In this document: piece after piece, positions 1-9,444 of the stretch
Layout of the letters: each line of letters starts with the position of its first letter
Position numbering within the stretch: position 1 is the first letter of the stretch
Assembly: GCA_937922785.1 (NCBI GenBank)
Contig: CALAJQ010000025.1
Location: forward strand, 62,001-126,000
Direction of reading: 5' to 3'
DNA length: 64,000 nucleotides
Source of the DNA: an uncultured Acidimicrobiales bacterium
Lineage (GTDB): Bacteria; Actinomycetota; Acidimicrobiia; Acidimicrobiales; SZUA-35
Notes under the pieces: generated by a model
Databases searched by the model: none
Seen by the model: only the letters and a program-made list of their open reading frames with translations
Told to the model about the DNA's origin: nothing
Program-made: the position numbers and the translations under genes

Positions 1-1323
1 CCCAACCAGGCCATTTACGGTTGGAACGGGGCCGACCCGAACTTGCTGAACGACTTCGAGAACCGCGAACCCCAGACCAAGACCTTCCGGCTGCGCCAGA
101 ACTATCGGTCGAGCCCCCAGATTCTTCGACTGGCCGACGTCACCTTGGGCGGCCGAGCATCGGCTCTGGTTACCGACGCCGACGATGGGCCCTTGCCGCT
201 GATAAGCGCCTATGCCACTGATGCTGAAGAGGCCGCTGGCATCGGTGACCGGATCCGAGCGTCGCGTTCGGTTGGCAGCCGCTGGTCAGACCAGGCAGTT
301 CTGGTTCGCACCAACGCTCAGTTGGTTGTGATCGAGGCAACCCTGGCCAGCATGGGAATCCCGGGCCGCATAGCTGGGGGAAGCGGGCCGTTAAACACAC
401 CGGAGGTCCTGAAGGCCATCCGCTTACTGTCTCGACCGGGCATCAACTTCCACGCTGCGGTTGACGAACTAGATGCAGAAGTCGAAGGAGACTCTGCGGA
501 CGACTCCGCCGAAGGCTTTGGTAGCAATCTAGGATCGAACACCGAATCCAGCAGCCAGAAACAGCCACTCACAACCCCAGGCATAGACCCGCTCAACAAG
601 GCCGAACATGAGCGTAGAGCGAATCTGGCAGCATTGAGCCGCCTCGCCCATGACTACATCGGCACCGACGTTCATCCAACTGGCCCCGGATTTGGCGATT
701 GGCTTGTGGCTACCCGGGCTCATGCTGAACAGAGCGACGGTGACGCCGTAGCGTTAGCGACCTTCCACGCCGCTAAAGGTCTTGAGTGGGACATCGTTCA
801 CATATCTGGACTCGAAGAGGGTCTTGTGCCAATTACTTACGCCGAGACGGGCGCCCAGTTGGCCGAGGAAGACCGGCTCCTGTATGTGGGGATCACCCGG
901 GCCCGGAAGCAGCTGTTCTTGAGCTGGGCGCAGAATCGAAACTTCGGCGCACGTAGCCACAGCCGCAAGCCGTCGCCTCACCTTCCGGTTCTCGAACGGG
1001 CCATTGTTCGATTGGGGCAAAACCACCGGCCCATCGACCTGCGCGAGCAAGTAGCAAATGCCCGTCATCAGATACGAACCTCCGTTGCCACCACAGTGGA
1101 TCCCCTTCTTGATGATCTCAATGTGTGGAGGTCTCGCCGAGCCAGGGCGGCCACGGTGGCGCCGTTTGTGATCTTTAATGATCAGGTCTTGAAGGCAATT
1201 GCGGTCACAAGACCAGCCACGCTGGGTCAGCTAGGGGCCGTGCCCGGAGTTAGCGCGGCCAAGCTGTCCCGATTCGGCCCTGAGATCTTGGACTTAGTAG
1301 CCCTTCACCGCACCCGAGTTTAG
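1..1323 (+). CDS. UvrD/PcrA-family (UvrD2-like) ATP-dependent DNA helicase, 5'-truncated by the window edge
   Basis: The reading frame is open from base 1, so the N-terminal ATPase half lies outside the window; 440 codons are visible. The first residues, NQAIYGWNGADP, match superfamily 1A helicase motif III, followed by the RQNYRSS motif IV region. Later motifs are TFHAAKGLEWD (motif V) and LLYVGITRARKQL (motif VI). The last ~60 residues (VAPFVIFNDQVLKAIA to the end) form an HRDC domain, as in mycobacterial UvrD2. The expected role is 3'-5' DNA unwinding in repair or replication restart. An acidic, Ser-rich insert at about residues 155-185 is not typical of the family. The stop overlaps the stop of the convergent xth gene by 4 nt. 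Confidence 0.93.
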   Translation, partial: PNQAIYGWNGADPNLLNDFENREPQTKTFRLRQNYRSSPQILRLADVTLGGRASALVTDADDGPLPLISAYATDAEEAAGIGDRIRASRSVGSRWSDQAVLVRTNAQLVVIEATLASMGIPGRIAGGSGPLNTPEVLKAIRLLSRPGINFHAAVDELDAEVEGDSADDSAEGFGSNLGSNTESSSQKQPLTTPGIDPLNKAEHERRANLAALSRLAHDYIGTDVHPTGPGFGDWLVATRAHAEQSDGDAVALATFHAAKGLEWDIVHISGLEEGLVPITYAETGAQLAEEDRLLYVGITRARKQLFLSWAQNRNFGARSHSRKPSPHLPVLERAIVRLGQNHRPIDLREQVANARHQIRTSVATTVDPLLDDLNVWRSRRARAATVAPFVIFNDQVLKAIAVTRPATLGQLGAVPGVSAAKLSRFGPEILDLVALHRTRV

Positions 1324-2096
1324 GCGGCCGCAAATCCTGCCAATACCGGGCAGTGGTCTGACGGCTTGGTGCCTTTTCGGCCGTTACGGTCGATTACGTC
1401 GAAGGCGGACCGTGCTGCAAGCGATTCTGATGCTGCAACCAGGTCAATTCGGATTCCCTCACGTTTATGGAACCGGCCAGCCTGATAGTCGTAGTAGCTG
1501 AAAATGCCAGCACCGTCATAACGCGCCCTCATGGTGTCAATCAAACCCCAGTCAAGAACAGCGGTCAGTGCGTTCCGCTCGAGGTCAGTCACATGGGTGG
1601 CTCCCTCAAAGGCTGCGGTGTCCCAAACATCACGATCGTCAGGAGCGATGTTCCAGTCGCCGAGAACGGCTACTTCGGCATCAGGAGAAGTGGTCGCGCT
1701 GAGGTGTTCAACCAACCGGCCCAGCCAGCTGAGCTTGTAGTGGTAGTGATCGTGATCAACCTCTCGGCCGTTGGGTACATAGACACTATGGATGCGGACG
1801 CCTCCGCAAGTGGCCGACACCAAGCGGGCGTCAGTGTCAGGCTCAATCGAGTCGGCGAAGCCCATTATTGGATTCTCGATGCCCACCTTCGACAATATTG
1901 CCACCCCGTTCCAGCGACCTTCACCGTGGTGCACGCTCTCGTATCCCAGCTTGGAAAATTCCTCCGCCGGAAACGCCTCATCAGCCAGTTTGGTCTCTTG
2001 TAGACAAAGCACATCAGGCTGCACATCACTTAACCAATCGGTCACTCGGGGCATCCGAGCATTAAGAGAGTTCACGTTCCAAGTGGCCATCAACAT
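1320..2096 (-). CDS. xth: Exodeoxyribonuclease III (AP endonuclease)
   Basis: A 258-aa endonuclease/exonuclease/phosphatase-fold enzyme that cleaves abasic sites and digests 3' ends in base excision repair. It starts with TWNVNSLNAR and has CLQETKL (metal-binding Glu), LGDWNIAP (the conserved DxN), YDYQAGRF and SDHCPVLA (catalytic Asp-His), all at family positions. Length is normal. The ATG at 2096 has no Shine-Dalgarno sequence but is preceded 7 nt upstream by TAGAAT, so a leaderless transcript is likely; ATG 2090 is the alternative start. It is convergent with the helicase and divergent from kgd, with only 66 bp holding both promoters. Confidence 0.95.
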   Translation of the reverse strand: MLMATWNVNSLNARMPRVTDWLSDVQPDVLCLQETKLADEAFPAEEFSKLGYESVHHGEGRWNGVAILSKVGIENPIMGFADSIEPDTDARLVSATCGGVRIHSVYVPNGREVDHDHYHYKLSWLGRLVEHLSATTSPDAEVAVLGDWNIAPDDRDVWDTAAFEGATHVTDLERNALTAVLDWGLIDTMRARYDGAGIFSYYDYQAGRFHKREGIRIDLVAASESLAARSAFDVIDRNGRKGTKPSDHCPVLAGFAAA

Positions 2097-2103
2097 TGAG
2101 CAA

Positions 2104-2109
2104 ATTCTA
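2104..2109 (-). promoter_or_regulatory. -10 element of xth (TAGAAT), leaderless
   Basis: TAGAAT on the minus strand matches TATAAT at 5 of 6 positions and lies 7 nt before the xth ATG, placing the transcription start at or next to the start codon. No Shine-Dalgarno sequence is present. Confidence 0.5.
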
Positions 2110-2149
2110 GTAGCTGATTACCCACCCCGCCTACGGACTGTGATGCCTC

Positions 2150-2155
2150 TATCCT
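2150..2155 (+). promoter_or_regulatory. -10 element of kgd (TATCCT), leaderless
   Basis: TATCCT ends 7 nt before the kgd GTG at 2163. The region before the GTG lacks any purine-rich Shine-Dalgarno sequence, and the only nearby ATG (2161) is followed immediately by TGA. This supports a leaderless GTG start. Confidence 0.5.
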
Positions 2156-2162
2156 GGCAAAT

Positions 2163-5100
2163 GTGACCGAGAAACCGGCAAATTCCCAATCTGGACCCAA
2201 CTCGTGGCTTGTTGACGAAATGCGCGACGCCTATCGCGACAATCCTGCTGCTGTGCCCGAGGATTGGCGCGAAGCCTTTGAATCAAACGGCATCGAAACT
2301 GCACGTCAAAGCGTCAGCGCTCCACCGTCGACGGCGGTTACAGCCACCCCGCAGGCCCCAGCTCCTGCTACCGAGGCCCCGCCTTCAACTAACGGTGGCG
2401 CCGCAACTCAAGAACCCGCCGCGTTAGACAAACCGGCCGAAGAAGAGCCAGGCGAGCCGCTTCGTGGGGTTTCGGCACGCATTGTCGCCAACATGGAACT
2501 CAGCCTGTCAGTTCCAACAGCAACTTCGATTCGCGAGGTCCCGGCAAAGCTGTTGGAGATCAACCGCAAGGTTTTGAACAACCACCTCAACCGGGTTCGG
2601 GGCGGCAAAACAAGTTTCACCCACTTCATTGGCTACGCGATTGTCCGTGCCATCGCCACCGAAGTTCAGGTAATGAACAACAGCTACCTGGAAGGTAAGG
2701 ACGGTAAGCCTCGCCTGATCCGCAACGAAGAGATCAACCTAGGTCTAGCGGTTGATCAACAGAAGTCTGACGGATCCCGCACGTTGATTGTTCCGGTAGT
2801 AAAAGACTGTGGACAAATGAGCTTTCGCGAATTCGTCGAGGCTTATGACGCTCTAATCAACAAGGTCCGTAGCAACAAGATCACAGTTGATGACATGACT
2901 GGTGCCAACATCAGCCTTACAAACGTCGGCACCATTGGAACAGTCCAGTCAGTGCCTCGGCTTATGCCTGGCCAAGGCGCCATCTTCGGTGTTGGCCGCA
3001 TCGATTTCCCCACCGAGTACCAGGCTGCTGACCCCAAAATGTTAGCCCAGCTTGGAATCTCCAAGATCCTTGCGATCACTAGCACCTATGACCACCGAAT
3101 CATCCAGGGGGCAGAAAGCGGTCTATTCCTGAAGCGGGTTCACGAGTATCTAACCGGCGATCACGAGTTCTACCAAGAAGCGTTCGACAGCTTCAACGTT
3201 CCGTACGAGGCAGTCCGGTGGAGGGACGACTCAGGCGCCACTGACGATTCAGTTGACGGCGCAATGGCCAAACAAATGGCCGTCAACACCCTGATTAACC
3301 AGTACCGCGTACGTGGCCATCTAATTGGCAATACGAACCCGCTTAACAGCGGCGCTTTGCAGATGCACCCCGAGCTTGATCCGGCCTCATTCGGTCTGAC
3401 TCTTTGGGACCTCGATCGAGAGTTCCTCACCGGCACCGATTCGGGCGTGTACGCCGCGGCAGGCGGTAAGGCCAAGTCGATGAAGCTTGGCGACATCTTG
3501 GGAATCATGCGTGACGCCTACTGCCGCACCACCGGCGTTGAGTACATGCACATTGCCGACCCGGCTCAAAAGCGCTGGATGCAAGAGAAGCTGGAAGGTA
3601 GCCAACGCGTTTTCTCAACTGCCGAACTGCATCACATACTCGAGCGGTTAACTACAGCTGAGGCGTTCGAGAAGTTCTTGGCAGCCCGCTACGCCGGTCA
3701 GAAGCGCTTCGGCCTCGAAGGCGGAGAGTCAACAATCCCCGTTCTGGACGCTTTGCTTAGCGCCGCAGCTGACAGCGGATCCGAACGGGCTCTCATTGGT
3801 ATGGCCCACCGGGGTCGACTGAACGTGTTGGCCAACATTATGGGCAAGGGCCACCGCAGCTTGTTCCGAGAGTTCGAGGGCGACGTCAGCCCCGACGACA
3901 TCCAAGGCTCGGGCGACGTTAAGTATCACCTCGGTTTCGAAGGCACTCACGAAAGTCAGGCTGGCAACACGGTCACAATCCAGCTTGCCCCGAACCCTTC
4001 GCATCTCGAAGCGGTGGATCCAGTTGTTGTTGGTATGGCCCGAGCATTCATGGATCTCAGCGACAGCGGCAACTACCCGATCCTGCCCATATTGATTCAT
4101 GGCGACGCGGCCTTCGCTGGGCAGGGTGTGGTCAGTGAAACGCTGAATCTGTCGGGCGTACATGGCTACATGGTCGGCGGAACCGTGCATGTGATCATCA
4201 ACAATCAGTTGGGTTACACCACGGCCCCTCACCAAAGCCGATCGACCGACTACTCAACCGATGTGGCTAAGGCGGTTCAGGCGCCCATCTTCCACGTGAA
4301 CGCAGATGACCCAGAGGCGTGTGTCCGGGTTGCTGAACTTGCCTTCGAGTTCCGCCAAGAGTTCAACAAAGACGTAGTGATCGACATCATCGGGTATCGA
4401 CGCCACGGCCACAACGAAGGCGACGATCCCAGCTATACCCAGCCGATGATGTATGAAAAGATCTCGAACCGTCCTTCGGCTCGGACTCTCTATACCCAGG
4501 CGCTCATTGACCGTGGCGACATCTCGCTTGAAGAAGCCGAGACTGCGCTCACCTATTTCCAAGATGTGCTTCAGAAGGCTCTCGACGAAACCCGCGAGGC
4601 GTCCTCGCCTTCCGGTACACGAGCAAAGCCGTCACCCCCTGCAGAGGGTGTTCTGCCCCACGTCGAAACCGGTGTCGACAAAGGCACGCTGGATGCTGTT
4701 TACGCCGCGCTTTCGACTACGCCAGATGACTTCACCATGCACCCGAAGTTGGCTCGCCAACTAGTCAAGCGCGACAAGCTTTGGGAATCGGGAACGGTTG
4801 ACTGGGCACTTGGTGAAGCTATGGCGTACGGGTCGCTGTTACTTGAAGGCACTTCTGTTCGTCTAGCCGGCCAAGACTCACGCCGAGGAACCTTCGCCCA
4901 CCGCCACGCAACCTTGCATGACTACACAAACGGCAACGAGTTCACTCCCCTATCAACCGTTGGAGCTCCCGATACCAACTTCTGGGTTTATGACTCAACG
5001 TTGTCTGAATACGCGGGCCTGGGGTTTGAGTACGGGTACTCACTAGCTAACCCCGATGCCTTGGTTCTTTGGGAAGCCCAGTTCGGTGACTTCGTTAACG

Positions 5101-5828
5101 GAGCACAGATCATCATCGACCAGTTCTTGGTGTCGGCCGAAGACAAGTGGAAGGAGCACTCCGGTCTGGTGATGTTGCTGCCACACGGATTTGAAGGTCA
5201 GGGCCCAGAACATTCATCTGCTCGGTTGGAACGTTTCCTACTGGCTTGTGCTGAAGACAACATCCAGGTTGCTCAGCCAACCACTGCTGCACAGTTCTTC
5301 CACCTGATCCGGCGCCAGATCGTCCGCGACGTACGCAAGCCTCTTGTTGTGATGGCCCCCAAGAGCGGTCTTAGGGCGGTCACGTCACGGTCCCAAATTT
5401 CAGAGCTCACTAACGGATCATTCGAAGAAGTAATTGATGACTCGGGTGTGACTGATGCTGGGGCTATCAACAGGGTCGTGTTTGCATCGGGCAAGGTATC
5501 AGTGGAGGCCATCGAAAAACGTGACGAGCTTTCGGCGAAGGTTGCGGTAGTAAAGGTCGAGCAGCTCTACCCGTGGCCCTTCGATGCAGTTTCGGAGGTG
5601 CTTGCCCGATACCCGAACGCCAACGAAATCGTTTGGCTTCAGGAAGAACCTGAAAACATGGGCGCATGGAACTCGGTTAAGGGCCGCCTGTATGAATCAC
5701 ACGGCAAGACTCACGAGATCCACAGAGTCAGCCGTGTAGAGTCAGGCTCCCCCGCCACCGGTTCAGCAGCGATCCACCGCCAAGAACAAGCGGACTTGAT
5801 GGAACGGGCATTCGGAACGTTCGACTAG
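2163..5828 (+). CDS. kgd: Multifunctional 2-oxoglutarate metabolism enzyme (decarboxylase / E1o with fused E2o-like acyltransferase domain)
   Basis: A 1221-aa fused protein of the SucA/Kgd type specific to actinobacteria, acting at the 2-oxoglutarate step of the TCA cycle. The first ~40 residues (SWLVDEMRDAYRDNP) are the conserved N-terminal segment, followed by an Ala/Pro/Thr linker to about residue 85. Next is an E2o-like acyltransferase domain (~95-335, with TYDHRIIQGAESG near 325; no lipoyl domain), then the ThDP-dependent E1 part from ~390. E1 motifs include GMAHRGRLNVLANI, ILIHGDAAFAGQG (ThDP/Mg), VIINNQLGYTT and RHGHNEGDDPS, and the C-terminal transketolase-like half is complete. The mycobacterial homologue is regulated by GarA; no FHA gene is seen nearby. 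Start is a probably leaderless GTG. Confidence 0.97.
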   Translation: MTEKPANSQSGPNSWLVDEMRDAYRDNPAAVPEDWREAFESNGIETARQSVSAPPSTAVTATPQAPAPATEAPPSTNGGAATQEPAALDKPAEEEPGEPLRGVSARIVANMELSLSVPTATSIREVPAKLLEINRKVLNNHLNRVRGGKTSFTHFIGYAIVRAIATEVQVMNNSYLEGKDGKPRLIRNEEINLGLAVDQQKSDGSRTLIVPVVKDCGQMSFREFVEAYDALINKVRSNKITVDDMTGANISLTNVGTIGTVQSVPRLMPGQGAIFGVGRIDFPTEYQAADPKMLAQLGISKILAITSTYDHRIIQGAESGLFLKRVHEYLTGDHEFYQEAFDSFNVPYEAVRWRDDSGATDDSVDGAMAKQMAVNTLINQYRVRGHLIGNTNPLNSGALQMHPELDPASFGLTLWDLDREFLTGTDSGVYAAAGGKAKSMKLGDILGIMRDAYCRTTGVEYMHIADPAQKRWMQEKLEGSQRVFSTAELHHILERLTTAEAFEKFLAARYAGQKRFGLEGGESTIPVLDALLSAAADSGSERALIGMAHRGRLNVLANIMGKGHRSLFREFEGDVSPDDIQGSGDVKYHLGFEGTHESQAGNTVTIQLAPNPSHLEAVDPVVVGMARAFMDLSDSGNYPILPILIHGDAAFAGQGVVSETLNLSGVHGYMVGGTVHVIINNQLGYTTAPHQSRSTDYSTDVAKAVQAPIFHVNADDPEACVRVAELAFEFRQEFNKDVVIDIIGYRRHGHNEGDDPSYTQPMMYEKISNRPSARTLYTQALIDRGDISLEEAETALTYFQDVLQKALDETREASSPSGTRAKPSPPAEGVLPHVETGVDKGTLDAVYAALSTTPDDFTMHPKLARQLVKRDKLWESGTVDWALGEAMAYGSLLLEGTSVRLAGQDSRRGTFAHRHATLHDYTNGNEFTPLSTVGAPDTNFWVYDSTLSEYAGLGFEYGYSLANPDALVLWEAQFGDFVNGAQIIIDQFLVSAEDKWKEHSGLVMLLPHGFEGQGPEHSSARLERFLLACAEDNIQVAQPTTAAQFFHLIRRQIVRDVRKPLVVMAPKSGLRAVTSRSQISELTNGSFEEVIDDSGVTDAGAINRVVFASGKVSVEAIEKRDELSAKVAVVKVEQLYPWPFDAVSEVLARYPNANEIVWLQEEPENMGAWNSVKGRLYESHGKTHEIHRVSRVESGSPATGSAAIHRQEQADLMERAFGTFD

Positions 5829-5852
5829 TTATTGCTTGCTAGTTCCGACTGG

Positions 5853-7097
5853 CTAAGAGCCAACCACCGCATCGTGAACTAGTTCTTCGATAATGCCAGC
5901 TAGTTCCTGACCGTTTTCGCTTGTGTTCTCAATGACGAGGTAGGCACCGTAGCCATCGTCAAGGTCTAGCCACGGAAAGGTCCCGAACGCTCCGGCGTCT
6001 GAGATGCGGCCTGTATCTCGGTCGATCCACCATCCCATGCCATAACCAACCTGGGCGTCCCCGGCGCTGCCGTCGTAAGCCTCGCCAATGCGGTCAGCGT
6101 GCATCGTGTCGAGCGATTCTTGGGACAGAACCTGAGTGTCGCCACAGAGGCCGCCGCGCAGGTGCATTAGAAGCAGCTCGCCATAGTCACCAGTGTTGAC
6201 ATAGCCGCCGCCCTCAATGTTTGGATTTTCTGTTGGCGCCACACCATTGGGGTTGCCAGCAAAGAGGGTTGGATATCCGGGGACTCCAGTAAAGACTGAC
6301 CCAAGGTTTATGAAGCCAAGCGAGTCGAGTCCGCATGGTTGAGCAAATGTTTCATCAACTAGCTGAGCCCATGGCTTGCCAGAAACTGCCTCGGCCACTG
6401 CACCAGCTACTTGCCACTGGGCACCTCCGTAACGAAACTCGGTGTCTGGCTCGATGACGTCGGAGTCATCATCGGGTCCGGCAAAGACGGCCTCACCGCA
6501 TGCCTCAAGTTCGGTATCTGGGGACCACTGGCAAAGGTAGGGGGCGTAGAGCAGATCTGGGCCAAGCCCTACAAGGCCTGAACTGTTCGACAAGAGCTGA
6601 GCCGTTGTTATTGGCGAGTCTGCGCCCCAGTCGACGTAGTCACTGACTGGCTTGTTTATATCCAGCAGACCGTCTTCTTGCAGTTTCAGAAGCACGCCAG
6701 CTGAGACCATTTTCGACGATGACGCAATCAGACTGATGCGATCTTCAGTGAACTCGCCAAAGTGTTCCTCGTAAACGACGCCCTCATCGCGTTGCACAAC
6801 TATGAGGCCGGCACCATTCAGATTCTTCTTCTCGATGAAGGCTTCAATCTCTGCCGCAACGGCAGGGAACCCTTCAAGTGATTCCGCCTCAGCCACTGTG
6901 GTTTCCACAGCAGTTTCCTCGGTGGCATCTGTCGTTGTCTCAGCCGTAGTCTCGGCGGCAGCTTCGGTTGTTGCTGTTGTGGTCTCGACCGCTGGCTCTT
7001 GCGAACTCTCGTCGGATCCTCCACACGCCGCGGCAACTAGCGCAAGAGCTGCGAGCAAGACCAGCAACGGAAACGGGCGTGATGAGTTTCGAGCCAT
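5853..7097 (-). CDS. Beta-lactamase-fold serine hydrolase, lipoprotein
   Basis: A 414-aa class C beta-lactamase/esterase-family protein exported as a lipoprotein: hydrophobic signal with lipobox LVAAAC (Cys25), then a Thr/Glu/Ala-rich linker (~26-75). The catalytic SxxK is SSSK at 126-129. The second motif, normally YxN, appears as Tyr-Gly-Gly at 223 in FRYGGAQWQ. Such proteins act as D-aminopeptidases, carboxypeptidases or esterases as well as beta-lactamases, so the substrate is unknown. The ATG is preceded by TAGGTT at 6 nt, suggesting a leaderless message. Convergent with kgd; only a short TGGCT-AAG-AGCCA hairpin (5849-5862) lies between them. Confidence 0.85.
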   Translation of the reverse strand: MARNSSRPFPLLVLLAALALVAAACGGSDESSQEPAVETTTATTEAAAETTAETTTDATEETAVETTVAEAESLEGFPAVAAEIEAFIEKKNLNGAGLIVVQRDEGVVYEEHFGEFTEDRISLIASSSKMVSAGVLLKLQEDGLLDINKPVSDYVDWGADSPITTAQLLSNSSGLVGLGPDLLYAPYLCQWSPDTELEACGEAVFAGPDDDSDVIEPDTEFRYGGAQWQVAGAVAEAVSGKPWAQLVDETFAQPCGLDSLGFINLGSVFTGVPGYPTLFAGNPNGVAPTENPNIEGGGYVNTGDYGELLLMHLRGGLCGDTQVLSQESLDTMHADRIGEAYDGSAGDAQVGYGMGWWIDRDTGRISDAGAFGTFPWLDLDDGYGAYLVIENTSENGQELAGIIEELVHDAVVGS

Positions 7098-7103
7098 TTG
7101 AAC

Positions 7104-7109
7104 AACCTA
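7104..7109 (-). promoter_or_regulatory. -10 element (TAGGTT) of the serine hydrolase gene, leaderless
   Basis: TAGGTT on the minus strand, exactly 6 nt before the ATG at 7097. The identical hexamer at the identical distance precedes the unrelated gene starting at 35495. Confidence 0.45.
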
Positions 7110-7141
7110 ACCGGCTGCCCCAACTGGACGCCAGTAAGAAA

Positions 7142-8632
7142 CTAGAACCCCGCAGCCCTAGCGGCATCCTGGACCCAGTAGTCGACCAGCTGGCGGTTAG
7201 CTGCAATCCACTCCGCAGCGATGGCCTTCACGTCGTCTTCGGAGTTCTCACCATTGTTGTATCGCTCGCTCGCTTCGACCGCAGCCTGAACAGGAATGAC
7301 CATATTGCGGAACAGCTGTGCGGCTGCCGGATTCTCAGCAATGAAGTTCTTGTTAGCTGTGATCTTGATGTCAGCCCAAGACCAGCCGATATAGCAATCC
7401 GCTTCGGTGCATGTATCGCCCAGTGGAGCAGGTCCAAGATCAGCCCAGTCCCAACCTTCTTGACATGGATCGGTGCCGTCGCACACGAACTCTGCCCCGC
7501 CAAGGCTTAGCCATAAAACGTTCTCACCCGGTTTTAGCTGTGTGAGATAGGCACTCGGACTCCAGGTGTACTGGATCGCAGGAAGGCCATCGTTAACTCG
7601 GGCAAGCGTTTCGGCGACCATGCCGTCGTAGCTGGCCGTTGTCTGTTCCAGGTTGGTCCATCCATTGCGATCAAAGATGGCTTGGGCGATGTCGTCACAA
7701 GTCCAGTCCACAGGACAGCCGTTCACGTTCGCCTTGCCATTGCCGTCGTAGTCAAAGAGGGCGACCAGCTTCGGGTCGCCGTTGATCTGCTGCAAGGAAG
7801 TGATGTCGTGCGCCTCTGCTACGGACTTAGTCACAACAAAGCCTTCGAGACCGGCGCCGGGAAGCAAGTTACCCAGCACGATCACACGGTCGCGAACCGT
7901 CAAGGCACCAGGTAGTTCTTCGTCGAACCAATCAAAGTGAAGGGGCATCCAGCTGTTGGCCCAGAAGTCAAGCTCCCCCATCGCCATTCGCCGATACGCC
8001 CAGCTTGGGGGATTCTCTTCTTGTGCTGGATCTGTCACGTTGTATCCGAGTTCACGCAGAAGCTGTGCTGTAACTGCGGCGTTGAAATAGCCCGTGCTCC
8101 AGTTCGCTCGAGCCGAAATTACAGTGACTCCTTGGCCTGGGCGAAGAGCGTATGGGTAGCTGCGGGTGAATTCTTGGTTGGCCGATATCCAGCGAACAAC
8201 TCCGCCTCGTGTTAGGTGACCTTCGGTTAGCAAGTCCAGCCAATAGTCGAAGCCGCGTTGGTCATAGTCACGACCCAACACATTTTCATAGACCGCCTCC
8301 AAGTATTGAAAGTCGTTCTTGTCTGCGTAGTTGTTTGCGAACTCATCCCCCGCGGAAAAGAATCCGGCGATGTCGTCGAGGGACCAACCTGACTCGCTGA
8401 CACCAAGCCAGTACTTAGCCCCATTCACATCAGGCTCACGACCGAAGAACGCTTGATAGAGCCTGAGCACTGGCGCATGGGCTTGGGCCGAATAGTCAGA
8501 AGACCGAACGATCTCTTCAACCGTTGTCGCTTCGGCGATGGTGTCACCAGGCGCAGCCGAGGTTGGCCCCGCCGTCATCGTGATCGCAGCCATAAGTGAA
8601 CAAAGAATTGCCACGCTGAGTTTCTTGACCAT
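7142..8632 (-). CDS. DUF4214 domain-glycine betaine/choline-type (OpuAC) substrate-binding protein
   Basis: A 496-aa secreted protein. A signal peptide (MVKKLSVAILCSLMAA...) is followed by a DUF4214 region (~residues 50-160) with two characteristic repeats, YQAFFGREPDVNGAKYW and YENVLGRDYDQRGFDYW. The C-terminal ~320 residues resemble OpuAC/ProX periplasmic ligand-binding domains (SARANWSTGYFNAAVTAQLL, ELDFWANSWMPLHFDW), whose Trp-rich pocket binds quaternary amines. No permease or ATPase lies beside it, so it may be a stand-alone receptor. The ATG at 8632 was chosen because GGAG lies 8 nt upstream; an in-frame start at 8665 would add 11 unlikely residues. DUF4214 is usually seen in surface or S-layer-associated proteins. 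Confidence 0.82.
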   Translation of the reverse strand: MVKKLSVAILCSLMAAITMTAGPTSAAPGDTIAEATTVEEIVRSSDYSAQAHAPVLRLYQAFFGREPDVNGAKYWLGVSESGWSLDDIAGFFSAGDEFANNYADKNDFQYLEAVYENVLGRDYDQRGFDYWLDLLTEGHLTRGGVVRWISANQEFTRSYPYALRPGQGVTVISARANWSTGYFNAAVTAQLLRELGYNVTDPAQEENPPSWAYRRMAMGELDFWANSWMPLHFDWFDEELPGALTVRDRVIVLGNLLPGAGLEGFVVTKSVAEAHDITSLQQINGDPKLVALFDYDGNGKANVNGCPVDWTCDDIAQAIFDRNGWTNLEQTTASYDGMVAETLARVNDGLPAIQYTWSPSAYLTQLKPGENVLWLSLGGAEFVCDGTDPCQEGWDWADLGPAPLGDTCTEADCYIGWSWADIKITANKNFIAENPAAAQLFRNMVIPVQAAVEASERYNNGENSEDDVKAIAAEWIAANRQLVDYWVQDAARAAGF

Positions 8633-8798
8633 CACCGGATCTCCTAAGCGAACTAATGCCAGCAAGCTATGTCGACGACAAGGTACCTGCTGGCTATTAC
8701 CACCACTACTAGGCGGAGAGTACAGTAGCGATCGTCAAGAATCTCGTCGGAGGATCTGTGACAACTATTGGCTAGAGATTCTCAACGGCTTTAGAAGC

Positions 8799-9431
8799 TC
8801 AGTCTCGCAAAGACATCTCGAGGATCGTTTCCAATTCATCAAGCGCACTTGCAGAATCTGAAACTTTTATTGTTTGCATTCCCATTGCGCGCGCTGGCTT
8901 TAGGTTCACGCCAAGGTCATCAAGGAACACAGCTTGGTTCGCTTCAACACCAACAGCTTCAAGGGCTGCAATGTAAAAACCTTCTTCTGGTTTTCGAATT
9001 CCAAGCACTGCCGATTCGATTACGTGATCAAACAAACTCATCACGTCACCTTTAACTCCGTGGCTTTCTCCGCTGCGAAAGTTGTTTGTGAGGCACGCGG
9101 TTTTGAAGCCAGCGGTTTTGATTTTCTTCAACGCTTCGACCATCTCTGGTCTGATCTCTTGTTGAACTAATGCAAGAACTTCGTGCCCATCTATTTCATG
9201 GCCAAGCGCTCTGGCTTCGGCGCCGAACTTTTCAGCAAAGCCCGTAGTATCAACCTCTGAGCGTTCCATCAATGCCCACGCGTTGTTGTCCGGGTCGGTC
9301 GAATTGATCTTTCGAATGATGTTTTCCGGCAACCCTCTTTCTTTCTCGAACTTTGCAAAAGCATCAAAAGGCGACGACGTCATCACCCCGCCAAAGTCGA
9401 ACAACACCGCGAGCATTTTGTTCTGATTCAT
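8799..9431 (-). CDS. HAD-superfamily hydrolase (subfamily IA-like)
   Basis: A 210-aa haloacid dehalogenase-fold phosphatase or related hydrolase. Motif I is FDFGGVMT (first Asp is the nucleophile), motif II is CLTNNF, and the KPEEGFY Lys with FLDDLGVN supply motifs III/IV. The helical cap sits between motifs I and II. The second motif I Asp is replaced by Gly, a pattern seen in HAD proteins annotated as epoxide-hydrolase N-terminal-like or acyl-CoA-dehydrogenase-associated, so phosphatase activity is not assured. The ATG at 9431 is supported by TATGCT 7 nt upstream; ATGs at 9443 and 9416 are alternatives. The gene and the following intergenic DNA look more A+T-rich than their neighbours. Confidence 0.85.
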   Translation of the reverse strand: MNQNKMLAVLFDFGGVMTSSPFDAFAKFEKERGLPENIIRKINSTDPDNNAWALMERSEVDTTGFAEKFGAEARALGHEIDGHEVLALVQQEIRPEMVEALKKIKTAGFKTACLTNNFRSGESHGVKGDVMSLFDHVIESAVLGIRKPEEGFYIAALEAVGVEANQAVFLDDLGVNLKPARAMGMQTIKVSDSASALDELETILEMSLRD

Positions 9432-9438
9432 ATTCCCA

Positions 9439-9444
9439 AGCATA
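9439..9444 (-). promoter_or_regulatory. -10 element (TATGCT) of the HAD gene, leaderless
   Basis: TATGCT on the minus strand ends 7 nt before the ATG at 9431. This spacing picks that ATG over the ones 12 nt upstream and 15 nt downstream. Confidence 0.4.
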
